NCBI GenBank assembly: GCA_019247495.1
Contig: JAFAOU010000112.1
Location: forward strand, 1 to 37,500
Reading direction: 5' to 3'
From: Acidobacteriota bacterium
GTDB taxonomy: Bacteria > Acidobacteriota > Thermoanaerobaculia > Gp7-AA8
DNA: 37,500 bases
The notes under the pieces are model-generated. The model ran no database searches and was not told the origin of the DNA. It saw only the letters and a program-made list of their open reading frames with translations. A program made the translations under genes and the position numbers. Shown here in pieces: positions 7,497 through 15,299 of this stretch (its first letter is position 1; the number at the start of each line of letters is the position of its first letter).

Positions 7497-9674
7497 TCAG
7501 CGACGGCGTTTTGACGGTCGTCGTGCCGGCTTCTTCTTCGAGGTGACGATCGTCCGCGCGTCGCGCTGCATCCTCTCGGTTACGGACGACTTTACGCCGA
7601 GCTTCTTCAGGTCGGCCGCACATGCCAGCATCTCGTCCTGCGCCTGTTCGTTGTCGCCATTGCGCAAGAGCATTTCGGCGCGGGCACGCACCACGCGCTC
7701 CAGTGGAATGTTGAGCGCCTCGTTCTTCGGCGCGAGCTGCCGGAACGTCTTCAGCGCCACATCCGTCAACCGCATCGCTTCGGGCATGTCGCCCGAGGTC
7801 TTGCGCCGCACGACGGCATTCGCCTCGTCGTCGCCGGCATCGAACGCCAGCTCGTGGAACGGACGTCCGACGCCGTATGCGATGCGCGCCGCCGTCTTGG
7901 CCGCAGCGAGCGAGTTGCGCTGCTCGCCGATCATCGACAGCAGCGTGTCCATCCCTTTGTCGAGGAAGTCGGAGTGGGATCCGCCGAGGTAGAGGGCGGC
8001 GCCCGATTCGTAGGAGAAAAAATCCTGCGCCATGCGGTCCGCCGATTCGCTCTTCGGATGACCGATGCGCAGGCGGTGCGTATTCGACGGGATCAGCAGA
8101 TTGCCCGGCCCGTGATAGACGACGCGAACGACATACTGCCCCGGCTCGTCGAAGTAGAAGCCGTAACGCCCGTAGGCGACGAACACCGTGCGGCTCCTGC
8201 GATCCGTGCCGTCCTCGGCGCCGGCAGGCGACAACGTCACCAGCACGTCTTCCGCGATCTTGCACGACACCGGCATGTACTCGACGATCCTTCCGTCGGG
8301 ACGCCGCACGTAGACGCTGACGCCGCCGAACTCGGGATGGAGCGTGCTGCTGACCGCGACCGGCATCGCCGACAGATTGCGCACGCGAATCTCGATCGAC
8401 ACCGGCTCGAGAAATTCGAAGTATGGCTGCGAGCGCACCACCACTTCGAGCGGAAGCTCCCCCTCCACGCTCACCATCGCGCCGGGCGGCATGTGCAGTC
8501 CTTCCGCGCCCGGAGGCGATTCGGCGTGGCCGCCCGACGACCACGGATCGCCGCCCATGATCACCGAGGAACGGTTGCCATGGCGGATGTGCAGCAACTC
8601 CTCGTCATCGAAGCCGAAGCGGAATCCCTTCCAATACGTGCCGGGACCATTGAGCGCGTCGTACTTCCAGTCGTAGTTCATCCACGACAGCGAGCTCGCT
8701 CTGTTCTTGTCCCACGAATGCAGAAGGTTGAAGGCATGCCCCGCCTCGTGCGTAAACGTCCAGAGGAACTTCCGCGAGGCCTCGAACTGCTCCTGCGTCT
8801 TCGGCTCGGTGACGAGCGCGTCGAACCACGGATGCTTGCGGAAGACGGCGAAGCCCTGGCGCTCCGGCGATTTCCCCGGCCCGCTGTCGACGCCGGCGTA
8901 GTCGAACATGATGCCGCCGACGCCGTCGTCCTCGTACGTGCCGGCCAGCAGTCCCCACAGCTCCCACTTCGGCCACGTGCCTTTGAATTGCGTGAAGTGC
9001 TGCTCCATCGCGTTGTGCAGTTCGGCGTCGGTCCATCCGGTGATCGCGCTGTCGTCGACGACGCTCTTCTTGTCCGCCGCAAGCACGACGTGGATTCCCG
9101 CTTCTCCGTACGACCGCTCCAGCGTGAGCACCCGCTCTGCCACTCCGGGCGGCCGCTCATCGAGAGAATGCGTTCCGTACGTCGGCAGCGTCGGCTCGTG
9201 GTTCACCGAGGCGCAGACGTCGATCTCCATCCGCAGCGAACGGAAAAAGAGTCCCGCGGGCGCGCAATGGAACACCATCGGCGGCGTCGATTGCCGCAGC
9301 AGCGTGACTTCCGCCGCCGCGCCCGCCGGCGTGCGCGGAATGCGAATGGTGATCGAGGTCTTCGGGTGGACGGCGTTCCAGAAGCGGATGACACCTTTGA
9401 TCGTGACCGCGTCCGCCGATGCGCTTACGGCCGGCTGCTCGAGAATCCACGATTCCTGATAGACCTCCGCCTGCTTCGGCGGCTTACCCGGAACGTTGAC
9501 CTTTTCGACGCGGAAGATGTCGCCGCTGACGCGATTGAGCACCGAGCCCTGATCGATGCGCGCGTCGACGTCGACGCGAAGATCGAGCCGCTGCGACGCG
9601 CCCGCCGAACCGGTCAGAAGACCTTGATACGCACCGCTGATGGCAGGAGCCGCAGCCGGCGTTGCTTTCGCCAT
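7497..9674 (-). CDS. Metzincin-like zinc metallopeptidase, multidomain
   Basis: A 725-aa protein. Residues 309-319 are HEAGHAFNLLH, the HExxHxxxxxH zinc signature, with E310 as catalytic base and H309, H313 and H319 as ligands. SWMNY at 330-334 fits the Met-turn (SxMxY) of metzincins, so a peptidase is well supported. The N-terminal 200 residues look beta-rich. After the catalytic region there is a beta domain (about 380-560), then a helical segment (about 580-690) with TPR-like spacing, and a very basic tail ending in RPSKRRR. No classical signal peptide is seen (MAKATPAAAPAISG), so either export is non-classical or the protein acts inside the cell. Start ATG 9674 has GAGGGC eight bases upstream. 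The shared bipartite motif lies just ahead. The substrate is unknown. Confidence 0.82.
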   Translation of the reverse strand: MAKATPAAAPAISGAYQGLLTGSAGASQRLDLRVDVDARIDQGSVLNRVSGDIFRVEKVNVPGKPPKQAEVYQESWILEQPAVSASADAVTIKGVIRFWNAVHPKTSITIRIPRTPAGAAAEVTLLRQSTPPMVFHCAPAGLFFRSLRMEIDVCASVNHEPTLPTYGTHSLDERPPGVAERVLTLERSYGEAGIHVVLAADKKSVVDDSAITGWTDAELHNAMEQHFTQFKGTWPKWELWGLLAGTYEDDGVGGIMFDYAGVDSGPGKSPERQGFAVFRKHPWFDALVTEPKTQEQFEASRKFLWTFTHEAGHAFNLLHSWDKNRASSLSWMNYDWKYDALNGPGTYWKGFRFGFDDEELLHIRHGNRSSVIMGGDPWSSGGHAESPPGAEGLHMPPGAMVSVEGELPLEVVVRSQPYFEFLEPVSIEIRVRNLSAMPVAVSSTLHPEFGGVSVYVRRPDGRIVEYMPVSCKIAEDVLVTLSPAGAEDGTDRRSRTVFVAYGRYGFYFDEPGQYVVRVVYHGPGNLLIPSNTHRLRIGHPKSESADRMAQDFFSYESGAALYLGGSHSDFLDKGMDTLLSMIGEQRNSLAAAKTAARIAYGVGRPFHELAFDAGDDEANAVVRRKTSGDMPEAMRLTDVALKTFRQLAPKNEALNIPLERVVRARAEMLLRNGDNEQAQDEMLACAADLKKLGVKSSVTERMQRDARTIVTSKKKPARRPSKRRR

Positions 9675-9691
9675 GATTTCGCCCTCGGAAA

Positions 9692-9722
9692 GGAGGGCCG
9701 CGGACGCGACGCTTCCCTACCC
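9692..9722 (-). promoter_or_regulatory. Shared bipartite motif GGGTAGGGAA-N17-CTCC, copy 2
   Basis: GGGTAGGGAA (9722-9713, minus strand) is followed after 17 bases by CTCC (9695-9692), 17 bases before the peptidase ATG. The TAG in the motif is also the stop codon of the upstream 99-aa gene. GCCCTC and GAGGGC around 9698-9681 form a perfect 6-bp stem that would mask the ribosome-binding site, so a leader-RNA reading is also possible. Confidence 0.45.
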
Positions 9723-10016
9723 GTATCCGAACGGTTCGCCGCGCGCGATGACCGCGATGCCGCCGGCCATGATGGAGACGCCGACGTACGCGGCGTCTTC
9801 GACGTTGACGTCGATGTGCGTGTCGAAGCCGCGGGTCGGCACCGACACGAGCACGGTGTGCTTCCCAGGCTCGACATCGATGGTTTCGTGGCCTGCCAGC
9901 CCGATGACGCGTTTGGTCGTCAGCCCGGCGCGCCGTACGCGTTCGACTCGATCGACGCTGACGACGACTTCATCGTCCTGAAACCCGTCCTGAAAATCGA
10001 CGCGCAACGTAGCCAT
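9717..10016 (-). CDS. Small hypothetical beta-rich protein
   Basis: A 99-aa protein starting at ATG 10016. The sequence is beta-rich with alternating hydrophobic residues (MATLRVDFQDGF, DEVVVSVDRVERV, HTVLVSVPTRGF, AYVGVSIMAGGIAVIARG). It has no signal peptide and no catalytic motif I recognise. The phrase IDVEPGKHTVLVSVP resembles the PEGA-like beta hairpins common in surface and regulatory proteins. It ends 43 bases before the peptidase start on the same strand and may be co-transcribed with it, although a separate promoter motif overlaps its stop. The ArsC-like gene starts 42 bases away in the opposite direction. Confidence 0.7.
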   Translation of the reverse strand: MATLRVDFQDGFQDDEVVVSVDRVERVRRAGLTTKRVIGLAGHETIDVEPGKHTVLVSVPTRGFDTHIDVNVEDAAYVGVSIMAGGIAVIARGEPFGYG

Positions 10017-10057
10017 CGAACAGCACGATACAGCGTGCGGTGTATATCCTTCTACAC

Positions 10058-10402
10058 ATGACCGACGTCTTCCTCCACAACCCCCGCTGCAGCAAGAGCC
10101 GCGCTGCGCTGGAGCTAGTACGCGAAGCAGGCGTCGACCTGCCAGTGCGCGAGTACCTCCGCGATCCGCTATCCGTCGACGAGCTGCGCCAAATCGTGAA
10201 GATCCTCGGCGTCCGTCCGATCGAGATCGTGCGCCGCACCGAGGCGCCCTACGCGGCGCTCGGCCTGAACGACACCACACCCGACGACGAGGTGCTGCGC
10301 GCAATGGCCGAGAACCCAATCCTGATCGAGCGCCCGATCATCGTCCGCGGCGGGAGGGCGGTGGTGGGGCGTCCGCCGGAGAGGGTACGGGAGATCCTGT
10401 AG
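10058..10402 (+). CDS. arsC: ArsC/Spx-family arsenate reductase (glutaredoxin-dependent type)
   Basis: A 114-aa thioredoxin-fold protein starting at ATG 10058 (MTDVFLHNPRCSKSR). HNPRCSKSR is the N-terminal active-site motif of the ArsC family, with the catalytic cysteine before SKSR. REYLRDPLSVDEL, the mid-protein RTEAPY and the late ENPILIERPIIV (ENPxLIxRPI with the oxyanion-binding Arg) are all present. Length matches the family's usual 110-120 residues. The enzyme reduces arsenate to arsenite with glutaredoxin and glutathione in the cytoplasm. No ars transporter or regulator lies next to it, so a general redox role is also possible; members of this family are often annotated as YfgD/ArsC-like. 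Confidence 0.9.
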   Translation: MTDVFLHNPRCSKSRAALELVREAGVDLPVREYLRDPLSVDELRQIVKILGVRPIEIVRRTEAPYAALGLNDTTPDDEVLRAMAENPILIERPIIVRGGRAVVGRPPERVREIL

Positions 10403-10411
10403 TGGGAAAGG

Positions 10412-10428
10412 ATCGCGCCGCGCGCGAT
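10412..10428. terminator. Possible terminator hairpin after the ArsC-like gene
   Basis: ATCGCGC (10412-10418) and GCGCGAT (10422-10428) form a 7-bp GC-rich stem with a 3-base loop nine bases after the stop codon. There is no clear T-tract, so it is a weak candidate. Confidence 0.35.
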
Positions 10429-10492
10429 GCTTCGCCTCTGTCTGCGCTTCGGAACCTGTGGTTGACAGATGCTTCCGACAGCCCTCCGCGTA

Positions 10493-10714
10493 TCAAGTCA
10501 GCATGCCGCGCAGATCTCTGAAGAACTCAAGCACCTTCGTCTCGCCATCCGGCAGGTTCATCACCTCAACGATTGATCGGTGATCAAGAGCGGGTATTGC
10601 CTGCAAAACCCACTCCGCCGGGTTCGGTTCCCCCCAGCGCACGACTTGAACGCGAACATGATTCGGAAGATCGTCGAACGAACGATACTGCGGAAGTGCA
10701 ACCAGTTCACTCAT
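10493..10714 (-). CDS. Small putative immunity/antitoxin protein paired with the RHS-RES gene
   Basis: A 73-aa protein. Its ATG (10714) overlaps the stop of the upstream toxin-like gene in an ATGA junction, so the two are translated from one message. The sequence (MSELVALPQYRSFDDLPNHV...VVEVMNLPDGETKVLEFFRDLRGML) is mixed alpha/beta with a helical, acidic C-terminal half. It has no signal peptide and no DNA-binding motif. It does not look like the XRE/DUF2384 antitoxins that usually accompany RES toxins. The immunity role is inferred from position and size only. Confidence 0.65.
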   Translation of the reverse strand: MSELVALPQYRSFDDLPNHVRVQVVRWGEPNPAEWVLQAIPALDHRSIVEVMNLPDGETKVLEFFRDLRGMLT

Positions 10715-12555
10715 CGCCTAAATAAGACCAGGTGTTTTTGACCCGGAGCAGTCGCCGATGGCACGAGAATACCGTTGTAGCGCGTTCGAGCGAAGTCGCC
10801 CAGTGCATGAGTCATCGTATAGTCACTTCCCGTAAGCTGTCCCAACGTTACGCCGAGCTGGTTACGAACAGCGGGATCTGTCAGATCTAAAACGTTCTCC
10901 ACCGATATCCGAGTGCCAAGAGTAGTTGCATTTCGCATGGTCCGGCCATAGTGTGCCATCTCGCCCGTCATCCCTTCCAAAGACGTAGCTGCGTATAGGC
11001 CTCCCCGTCCCACATCAGAGTAGCGATGACTCGCGGCAATATTAGCCGCGTGGATGTCCCACCCGCCACTGACGTTATCCGGGTCTACGAACCGATAGGC
11101 CAGCCCTTCGTACCGGACACCTGCCGGTATCGTGGCTCTTGAAACAGGTATTGGTGCTGAAAGCGCGGGTACTTGCCCACGCATCGCGTACGGCGACAGC
11201 ATCATCGGGACTTCATCGGTCGCGAAGAACACGCCTGCCGCGACCATCGTGGCTCGATCAGCGCGCTGACGATCGGCGACCGTAATCGTTGTGAAGCCGA
11301 TGCCAGCGTTGTAGTAAATCTGCCCCTTCTCGTCGGCGCGAGCGACGGCGGCCTCGAACGTCAACACATCGCTGACCATCGCCCGCCGCGAAGCTTCGTA
11401 GGCTGACTGCGTGGTGACCATCGACGGCACCAGTTGCTGCGCGTAGTCGCCGCCGACCACCCCGCTCGTGTCCGACCACGAATGATCGACAGGCACGAGC
11501 AAGTACTGGTTGAAACCAGCGCGGCCTGCCGACATGAAATCGTTGTGCAACTTCTTACCTCGGGCCTTCAGCGCCGCAAGCTGCCTCTTATCCTCCGCCG
11601 TCATTGCACGCCTGCCCGTTGGGTCGGAACAGTTCACAGGGTCGCCGTGGCAATAGGAGTAGAGATTCGCGCCGCTGGCGTAACCCTCGGGATCGGGTGA
11701 GAGGAACCTGCCGGTCTGCGGGTTGTACCAGCGGTCCCGCATGTAGATGTTTCCCGTCATCGGCTCAACAAACGTCGCAGCCTTGAATGATGAAATGCCG
11801 AGCATGGCGATGACGCGGGAACTCGGCGGCGCGGACATCGCGACCACCTGCGATGCCTTCTGCGCTTCGGTGCGAGGGAGGGCGACATTTGCGAGCGCCG
11901 GTTCTCGCGTCTCCTTACCGATGACGATGGCTCCCTTCCCCGAAACCGTCACCATGACATCCGTCGCCGGTAGCTTCACCAGCACATCTGCCAGGCTGAT
12001 GATGCGCAGCGCGTACGGTGGAACGTCGTAGGCGGCATGCGCGTACTCGACGCCGCCAAAGTTCGCGGCGCTGACCTCGACATGAACCGGCTTACCAGCG
12101 ACTTCTGCGATCGCCACGTCCGCAGCCGCGCGCGTCGTACCAGGCGTCCCCTCTTTAATCAGGTGATCGTCAGGAAACGGCCGGAAGAGGCGACCGCTGC
12201 GAAAGGTCTTTCCTCCGTCGCTGAACTCCTGCAGGCGCGTTACCAATTCAACGTCCGTCGTGCAGTCGACGCGTATGGTTCCGGCTGCAGACATTTCCAC
12301 GAGAAAGTCTTCATAGATACGCGCCTGACCGGCCGCGATCGTCTCGCGTGAAATGAGCGGATGGTCGGATTTCCCAGTAGAGCGGTAAGTGAAGACGCAT
12401 TCCGCTGCGGTATTCGCTCGGTTTGTTGCCGCGATGGTGGTTCTGAACGAGCGGTTTCCAGCGGTACCGGTCACGACGGGAACGAGAACGTCGCGTGCAA
12501 ATGAAGGGACAGCCAGGACGGCGAAGAAGACGCTGACGACGAAACGTTGAAACAT
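10711..12555 (-). CDS. Exported RHS-fragment protein with C-terminal RES-type toxin domain
   Basis: A 614-aa protein from ATG 12555, chosen because it opens with a clean signal peptide (MFQRFVVSVFFAVLAVPSFA). Residues 21-260 are beta-rich surface sequence. Residues 271-315 carry one RHS/YD terminal core (RDRWYNPQTGRFLSPDPEG, NLYSYCHGDPVN, DPTGR), the boundary that in polymorphic toxins precedes the variable toxin tip. After a helical linker, residues about 486-612 fit the RES family: YRFVDP, GRGGLYAATSLEGMTGE (R517, E532), NVLDLTDP, MTHALGDFARTRYNGILVPSA (S600) and KHLVLF. Characterised RES domains break down NAD+. There is only one RHS repeat, so no large shell is present and the delivery route is unclear. 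The next gene overlaps and is the likely immunity partner. GC is lower than the surroundings. Confidence 0.82.
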   Translation of the reverse strand: MFQRFVVSVFFAVLAVPSFARDVLVPVVTGTAGNRSFRTTIAATNRANTAAECVFTYRSTGKSDHPLISRETIAAGQARIYEDFLVEMSAAGTIRVDCTTDVELVTRLQEFSDGGKTFRSGRLFRPFPDDHLIKEGTPGTTRAAADVAIAEVAGKPVHVEVSAANFGGVEYAHAAYDVPPYALRIISLADVLVKLPATDVMVTVSGKGAIVIGKETREPALANVALPRTEAQKASQVVAMSAPPSSRVIAMLGISSFKAATFVEPMTGNIYMRDRWYNPQTGRFLSPDPEGYASGANLYSYCHGDPVNCSDPTGRRAMTAEDKRQLAALKARGKKLHNDFMSAGRAGFNQYLLVPVDHSWSDTSGVVGGDYAQQLVPSMVTTQSAYEASRRAMVSDVLTFEAAVARADEKGQIYYNAGIGFTTITVADRQRADRATMVAAGVFFATDEVPMMLSPYAMRGQVPALSAPIPVSRATIPAGVRYEGLAYRFVDPDNVSGGWDIHAANIAASHRYSDVGRGGLYAATSLEGMTGEMAHYGRTMRNATTLGTRISVENVLDLTDPAVRNQLGVTLGQLTGSDYTMTHALGDFARTRYNGILVPSATAPGQKHLVLFRR

Positions 12556-12604
12556 ACGGTTAGACCTTTGCCCCAAACATCGAGACACGAACCCTCGCTT
12601 TGGA

Positions 12605-12634
12605 GGAGTGACACAGGGCGGTATTTCCCTACCC
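12605..12634 (-). promoter_or_regulatory. Shared bipartite motif GGGTAGGGAA-N16-CTCC, copy 3
   Basis: GGGTAGGGAA (12634-12625, minus strand) is followed after 16 bases by CTCC (12608-12605), 49 bases before the RHS-RES start. The nearest ten bases around CTCC, GTCACTCCTC, match copy 1 closely. Confidence 0.5.
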
Positions 12635-12810
12635 GCCGGATTCTCTTGTTGCCACCCGTGAACGCCCTGTGCGTTGTGCACGGCTAAACACCATTTTGGT
12701 TCCAGGGGCACGACGCTTTGCTTTAGCCGGCCCGCGCCCGAAATCGGCTGGCGGTCGCGCGTGCGTTATCTTCGCTTGGCTGATACGGTTCGCGAGTGAG
12801 AGAACATTGC

Positions 12811-13461
12811 ATGTCACGACTACGAGTCCTCAGCTTTTCGATGTCTATCGACGGGTTTGGCGCCGGGCCGGATCAGGATCTTGAGAATCCGCTTGGGGTG
12901 GGCGCGCCGGAAATGTTCGAGTGGTTCTTTCGGACGCGGACGTGGCAACAGATGCATGGGGGCAGCGAAGGGGAATCGGGAGTCGATGACGATTTCGCAG
13001 CGCAGGCTTTCGACAACATCGGGGCGTGGATCCTCGGGCGAAACATGTTCGGGCCGGTGCGCGGTCCTTGGCCTGATGACGAGTGGAAGGGGTGGTGGGG
13101 TGAAGAGCCGCCGTATCACGTGCCGGCGATCGTTCTGACGCATCATCCGCGCGCGACGATCCCGATGAAGGGGGGCACCGAATTCCGCTTCGTCACGGAT
13201 GGGATCGAGTCGGCATTGGAGCAGGCCCGCGACGCCGCGCAGGGCAAGGACATCCGCCTCGGCGGAGGCGTATCGACGATCCGGCAGTATCTGCAGGCGC
13301 GGTTGATCGACGACCTGCATCTGGTCATCTCCCCCGTCCTCCTCGGCCGAGGAGAGGAGCTTTTCCATGGCATCGACGCGAGGGCGCTCGGCTACGAGTG
13401 CGTGAAGCACGCCGCGGGCGGACGCGCGGCGGCGCATGTGATCCTGCGAAAGCGGACGTGA
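12811..13461 (+). CDS. RibD-C / dihydrofolate-reductase-family protein
   Basis: A 216-aa protein starting at ATG 12811, with GAGAG about eight bases upstream. It shows the RibD C-terminal/DHFR-like layout: LSFSMSIDGFGAGPDQ at the N terminus, FDNIGAWILGRNMF, the substrate-side VLTHHPRATIPMKGGTEFRF, the NADPH-binding IRLGGGVSTIRQYLQARLID, and DLHLVISPVLLGRGEELF near the end. These proteins are cytoplasmic pyridine-nucleotide-dependent reductases related to the riboflavin pathway enzyme, but stand-alone copies rarely have a known substrate. It has no riboflavin genes beside it and is not obviously in an operon. Confidence 0.88.
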   Translation: MSRLRVLSFSMSIDGFGAGPDQDLENPLGVGAPEMFEWFFRTRTWQQMHGGSEGESGVDDDFAAQAFDNIGAWILGRNMFGPVRGPWPDDEWKGWWGEEPPYHVPAIVLTHHPRATIPMKGGTEFRFVTDGIESALEQARDAAQGKDIRLGGGVSTIRQYLQARLIDDLHLVISPVLLGRGEELFHGIDARALGYECVKHAAGGRAAAHVILRKRT

Positions 13462-13554
13462 GACACCCCTCTTGAGCTCCTCAACGCGGAACTCGGGCTA
13501 TCGAGATTGCGGCAGCGTGTCGTCGAATCGGCGGAGCGCCTTCCCAGCAAGCAC

Positions 13555-13900
13555 GGAGTGCTCTTCGAAAACGCTGAAGTGTTTTCGAAGAGTCCTGGCG
13601 CCTCCTCATGAGCAGCAAAGCCCTCTTCAAAAACGCTGAAGTGTTTTCGAGTAGGCCTGATGCCTCCTCGTTAACATCAAAGCCCTCCTCAAAAACGCTG
13701 AAGTGTTTTCGAGTAGGTCTGACGCCTACTCTTGAGCACAAAAGCCCTCCTCGAAAACGCTGAAGTGTTTTCGAATAGGGCTGGAGCCTCTTCATGAGCA
13801 TCAGAGTCCTACTCGTAAACGCTGAAGTGTTCTTGAAGAGGGCTGGAGCTCCTTCATGAATACAGAAGCCCTCGTCGAAGAGCGGAATGGTGTCTTCACG
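13555..13900. repeat. Tandem hairpin array: five 62-bp units plus a decayed sixth
   Basis: The core AACGCTGAAGTG begins at 13570, 13632, 13694, 13756 and 13818, an exact 62-base period. A worn sixth copy (AGCGGAATGGTG) sits at 13880, again 62 on. Each unit holds a stem CGAAAACGC / GTGTTTTCG (one G-T pair) closing a TGAA loop; in unit 1 the stem extends to CTCTTCGAAAACGC / GTGTTTTCGAAGAG. A second, shorter palindrome of the type AGTAGG / CCTACT follows in the remainder of the unit. Between units the sequence drifts by about 20-30% while the hairpin core is nearly fixed. A 162-codon minus-strand open frame crosses it, but a 62-base period shifts frame every unit, so coding is unlikely. Confidence 0.85.
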
Positions 13901-13965
13901 ATCCGACGAAACGTCTTTCGAAACGCCTAAGCGCACGAGACGGGTAAGATGGGAACGAGATCGCA

Positions 13966-14277
13966 ATGGCTTCGGTGGCGGAGATTTTCGGATCGTCCCT
14001 GCGCCGCATCCGTATGCAGCGGGGAATCACGCAGAAACGACTCGGTGCGATGACCGGGATGAGCCACACCTTTATCGGTGAGATGGAGCGGGGACTGAAA
14101 GCTCCCAACCTCAACGCCGTCATCGCCATCGCCGAGGCACTGAACGCCGGCGTCGAGGAGTTGATGGCGGGCTTCATCCGAAAACCTGTCGCCCCGCGCC
14201 AGCCGGGAGAGGCCATCACCGCGGCACGCCTGAAGACCACGCGCATTGGCGCGCGCTTTCGGAGGCATCGCGGGTAG
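13966..14277 (+). CDS. XRE-family HTH transcriptional regulator
   Basis: A 103-aa protein with an N-terminal helix-turn-helix of the XRE/Cro type (residues about 8-62): SLRRIRMQRGITQKRLGAMT, then GMSHTFIGEMERGLKAPNL as recognition helix and loop, and AVIAIAEALNAGVEELM closing the five-helix bundle. The C-terminal 35 residues are basic and probably disordered. It is a stand-alone DNA-binding regulator with no sensor domain. The start ATG 13966 is about 65 bases after the last hairpin unit, which could hold its control region. No partner toxin is adjacent on the same strand. Confidence 0.9.
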   Translation: MASVAEIFGSSLRRIRMQRGITQKRLGAMTGMSHTFIGEMERGLKAPNLNAVIAIAEALNAGVEELMAGFIRKPVAPRQPGEAITAARLKTTRIGARFRRHRG

Positions 14278-14295
14278 GGCGGTGGGTTCAGACGC

Positions 14296-14393
14296 AGCGC
14301 TGGCGTCCTCGCTGCCGAACCGGGCAAACACTCCAATCCCGGTAATCGACGACTGTGCACGCCTCGCATTCGGCGGCGAGACGCCAGCGCTCC
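14296..14393. repeat. Dispersed inverted repeat, GGCGTCCTCGCC family, short member
   Basis: AGCGCTGGCGTCCTCGCTG.. (14296-14320) and ..TTCGGCGGCGAGACGCCAGCGCT (14369-14391) are inverted copies flanking about 48 bases. The arms match those at 31490-31628 (GCGCTGGCGTC, GCCGCCGAA). It lies in the convergent gap between the XRE and cyclase genes. Confidence 0.7.
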
Positions 14394-14421
14394 AGCAACG
14401 ACAAGCGCGAACGCGGCGACG

Positions 14422-15210
14422 CTACGGCAGAATCGCGAACGCCCGCGCCGGGAAGCCGACGCCGTGCTCCACCTTCGGCCAGGTGACGACGATGACGGCG
14501 CCGGCAGGGGGCACCTTGTCGAGATTGGCCATCGCCTCGATCTGATAGTGATTCTGCTTCAGGAGCCACGTCTCCGAGTCCATCGCATTCGTCGTGTCGG
14601 TGTCGAGTGACTCGTGGCCGATCGCCGTCACCTTCCGCTCGTTGAACAGAAACTTGATGGCGGCAAGCGACCAGGCTGGAAACGGAACGCGCTTGAAGCG
14701 CTCCGGATTCGCCGTCCAGTCTTTGCTCATGTCCGTGCGGAGCGCGGCAAACGCGCCGGACGGAACCTTTCCGTGCTCTTTCTCCCATGCGTTGATGTCG
14801 TCGATGGTGAGCGCGTGATTGGGATCCTTCGCCAGCATCGGTGTGATGTCGAAGACGACCAGCGGCAGGATCATCTGCTTCAGCGGAATCTCGTCCATCG
14901 TCAAACCGTCGCTGCGGAAATGCGCGGGCGGATCGACGTGCGTGCCGTACTGGCCCACCATCGAATAGAAGGTGGTGCGGAAGCCGTCGTGTTCGATCGT
15001 GAAGGGATTGTGCGTTTTCGTATCGCACGCGGCGCTCATCGTGGCCTGGCCGAAGCCGCTCCATACCGGCGTGGCCGGGCCGAAGCTGTGCGTGAGATCG
15101 ACGAACTCTTTCCCCTGAATGATCCTGAGGGCATCGGCGAGCGTGTCGGCGGCGAAGGAGGGCGAGGCGAAGCTGAGACTGATCGTGAGCGCTGCAACGA
15201 ATCGTGTCAT
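14422..15210 (-). CDS. Exported cyclase-family (kynurenine-formamidase-like) metal hydrolase
   Basis: A 262-aa protein with a signal peptide (MTRFVAALTISLSFASPSFAA). It belongs to the putative cyclase family (PF04199): FVDLTHSFGPATPVW near the N terminus, then the metal-binding signature GQYGTHVDPPAHF and the late AIGHESLDTD region. Members are manganese- or zinc-dependent hydrolases, including kynurenine formamidase, and many have unknown substrates. The export signal argues against the cytoplasmic tryptophan pathway. Length is normal for the family. The gene stands alone, with divergent transcription of the membrane protein at 15300. Confidence 0.88.
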   Translation of the reverse strand: MTRFVAALTISLSFASPSFAADTLADALRIIQGKEFVDLTHSFGPATPVWSGFGQATMSAACDTKTHNPFTIEHDGFRTTFYSMVGQYGTHVDPPAHFRSDGLTMDEIPLKQMILPLVVFDITPMLAKDPNHALTIDDINAWEKEHGKVPSGAFAALRTDMSKDWTANPERFKRVPFPAWSLAAIKFLFNERKVTAIGHESLDTDTTNAMDSETWLLKQNHYQIEAMANLDKVPPAGAVIVVTWPKVEHGVGFPARAFAILP

Positions 15211-15299
15211 GGGGAGCCCATTCTACGGAGAGATACGTTGCGAATCACAGGCAGTCGATGAAAGGCGGCTACACTCCGGCCGATGGAGGACGCCGGCAC

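Noticed and set aside
5998..8544. 848-codon minus-strand open frame across the tyrosinase
   Set aside because: It is the reverse shadow of the tyrosinase and peptidase coding DNA; its translation is Arg/Ala-rich and matches no family.
7854..10061. 735-codon plus-strand open frame across the peptidase gene
   Set aside because: Shadow of a supported gene on the other strand with zinc-site evidence; Arg-rich and featureless.
12556..12711. Upstream start for the RHS-RES gene
   Set aside because: The extra 52 residues carry no signal peptide and cross the shared regulatory motif. ATG 12555 gives a clean signal peptide.
13555..13900. CRISPR array or integron attC cluster
   Set aside because: The linkers between cores are similar to each other rather than unique spacers, the units are simple tandem repeats, there are no cas genes or integrase, and attC core sites (RYYYAAC/GTTRRRY) are not present.
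13481..13966. 162-codon minus-strand open frame spanning the hairpin array
   Set aside because: The 62-base unit is not a multiple of three, so each repeat would be read in a new frame. The protein would have no conserved repeat, and the feature under selection looks like the hairpin.
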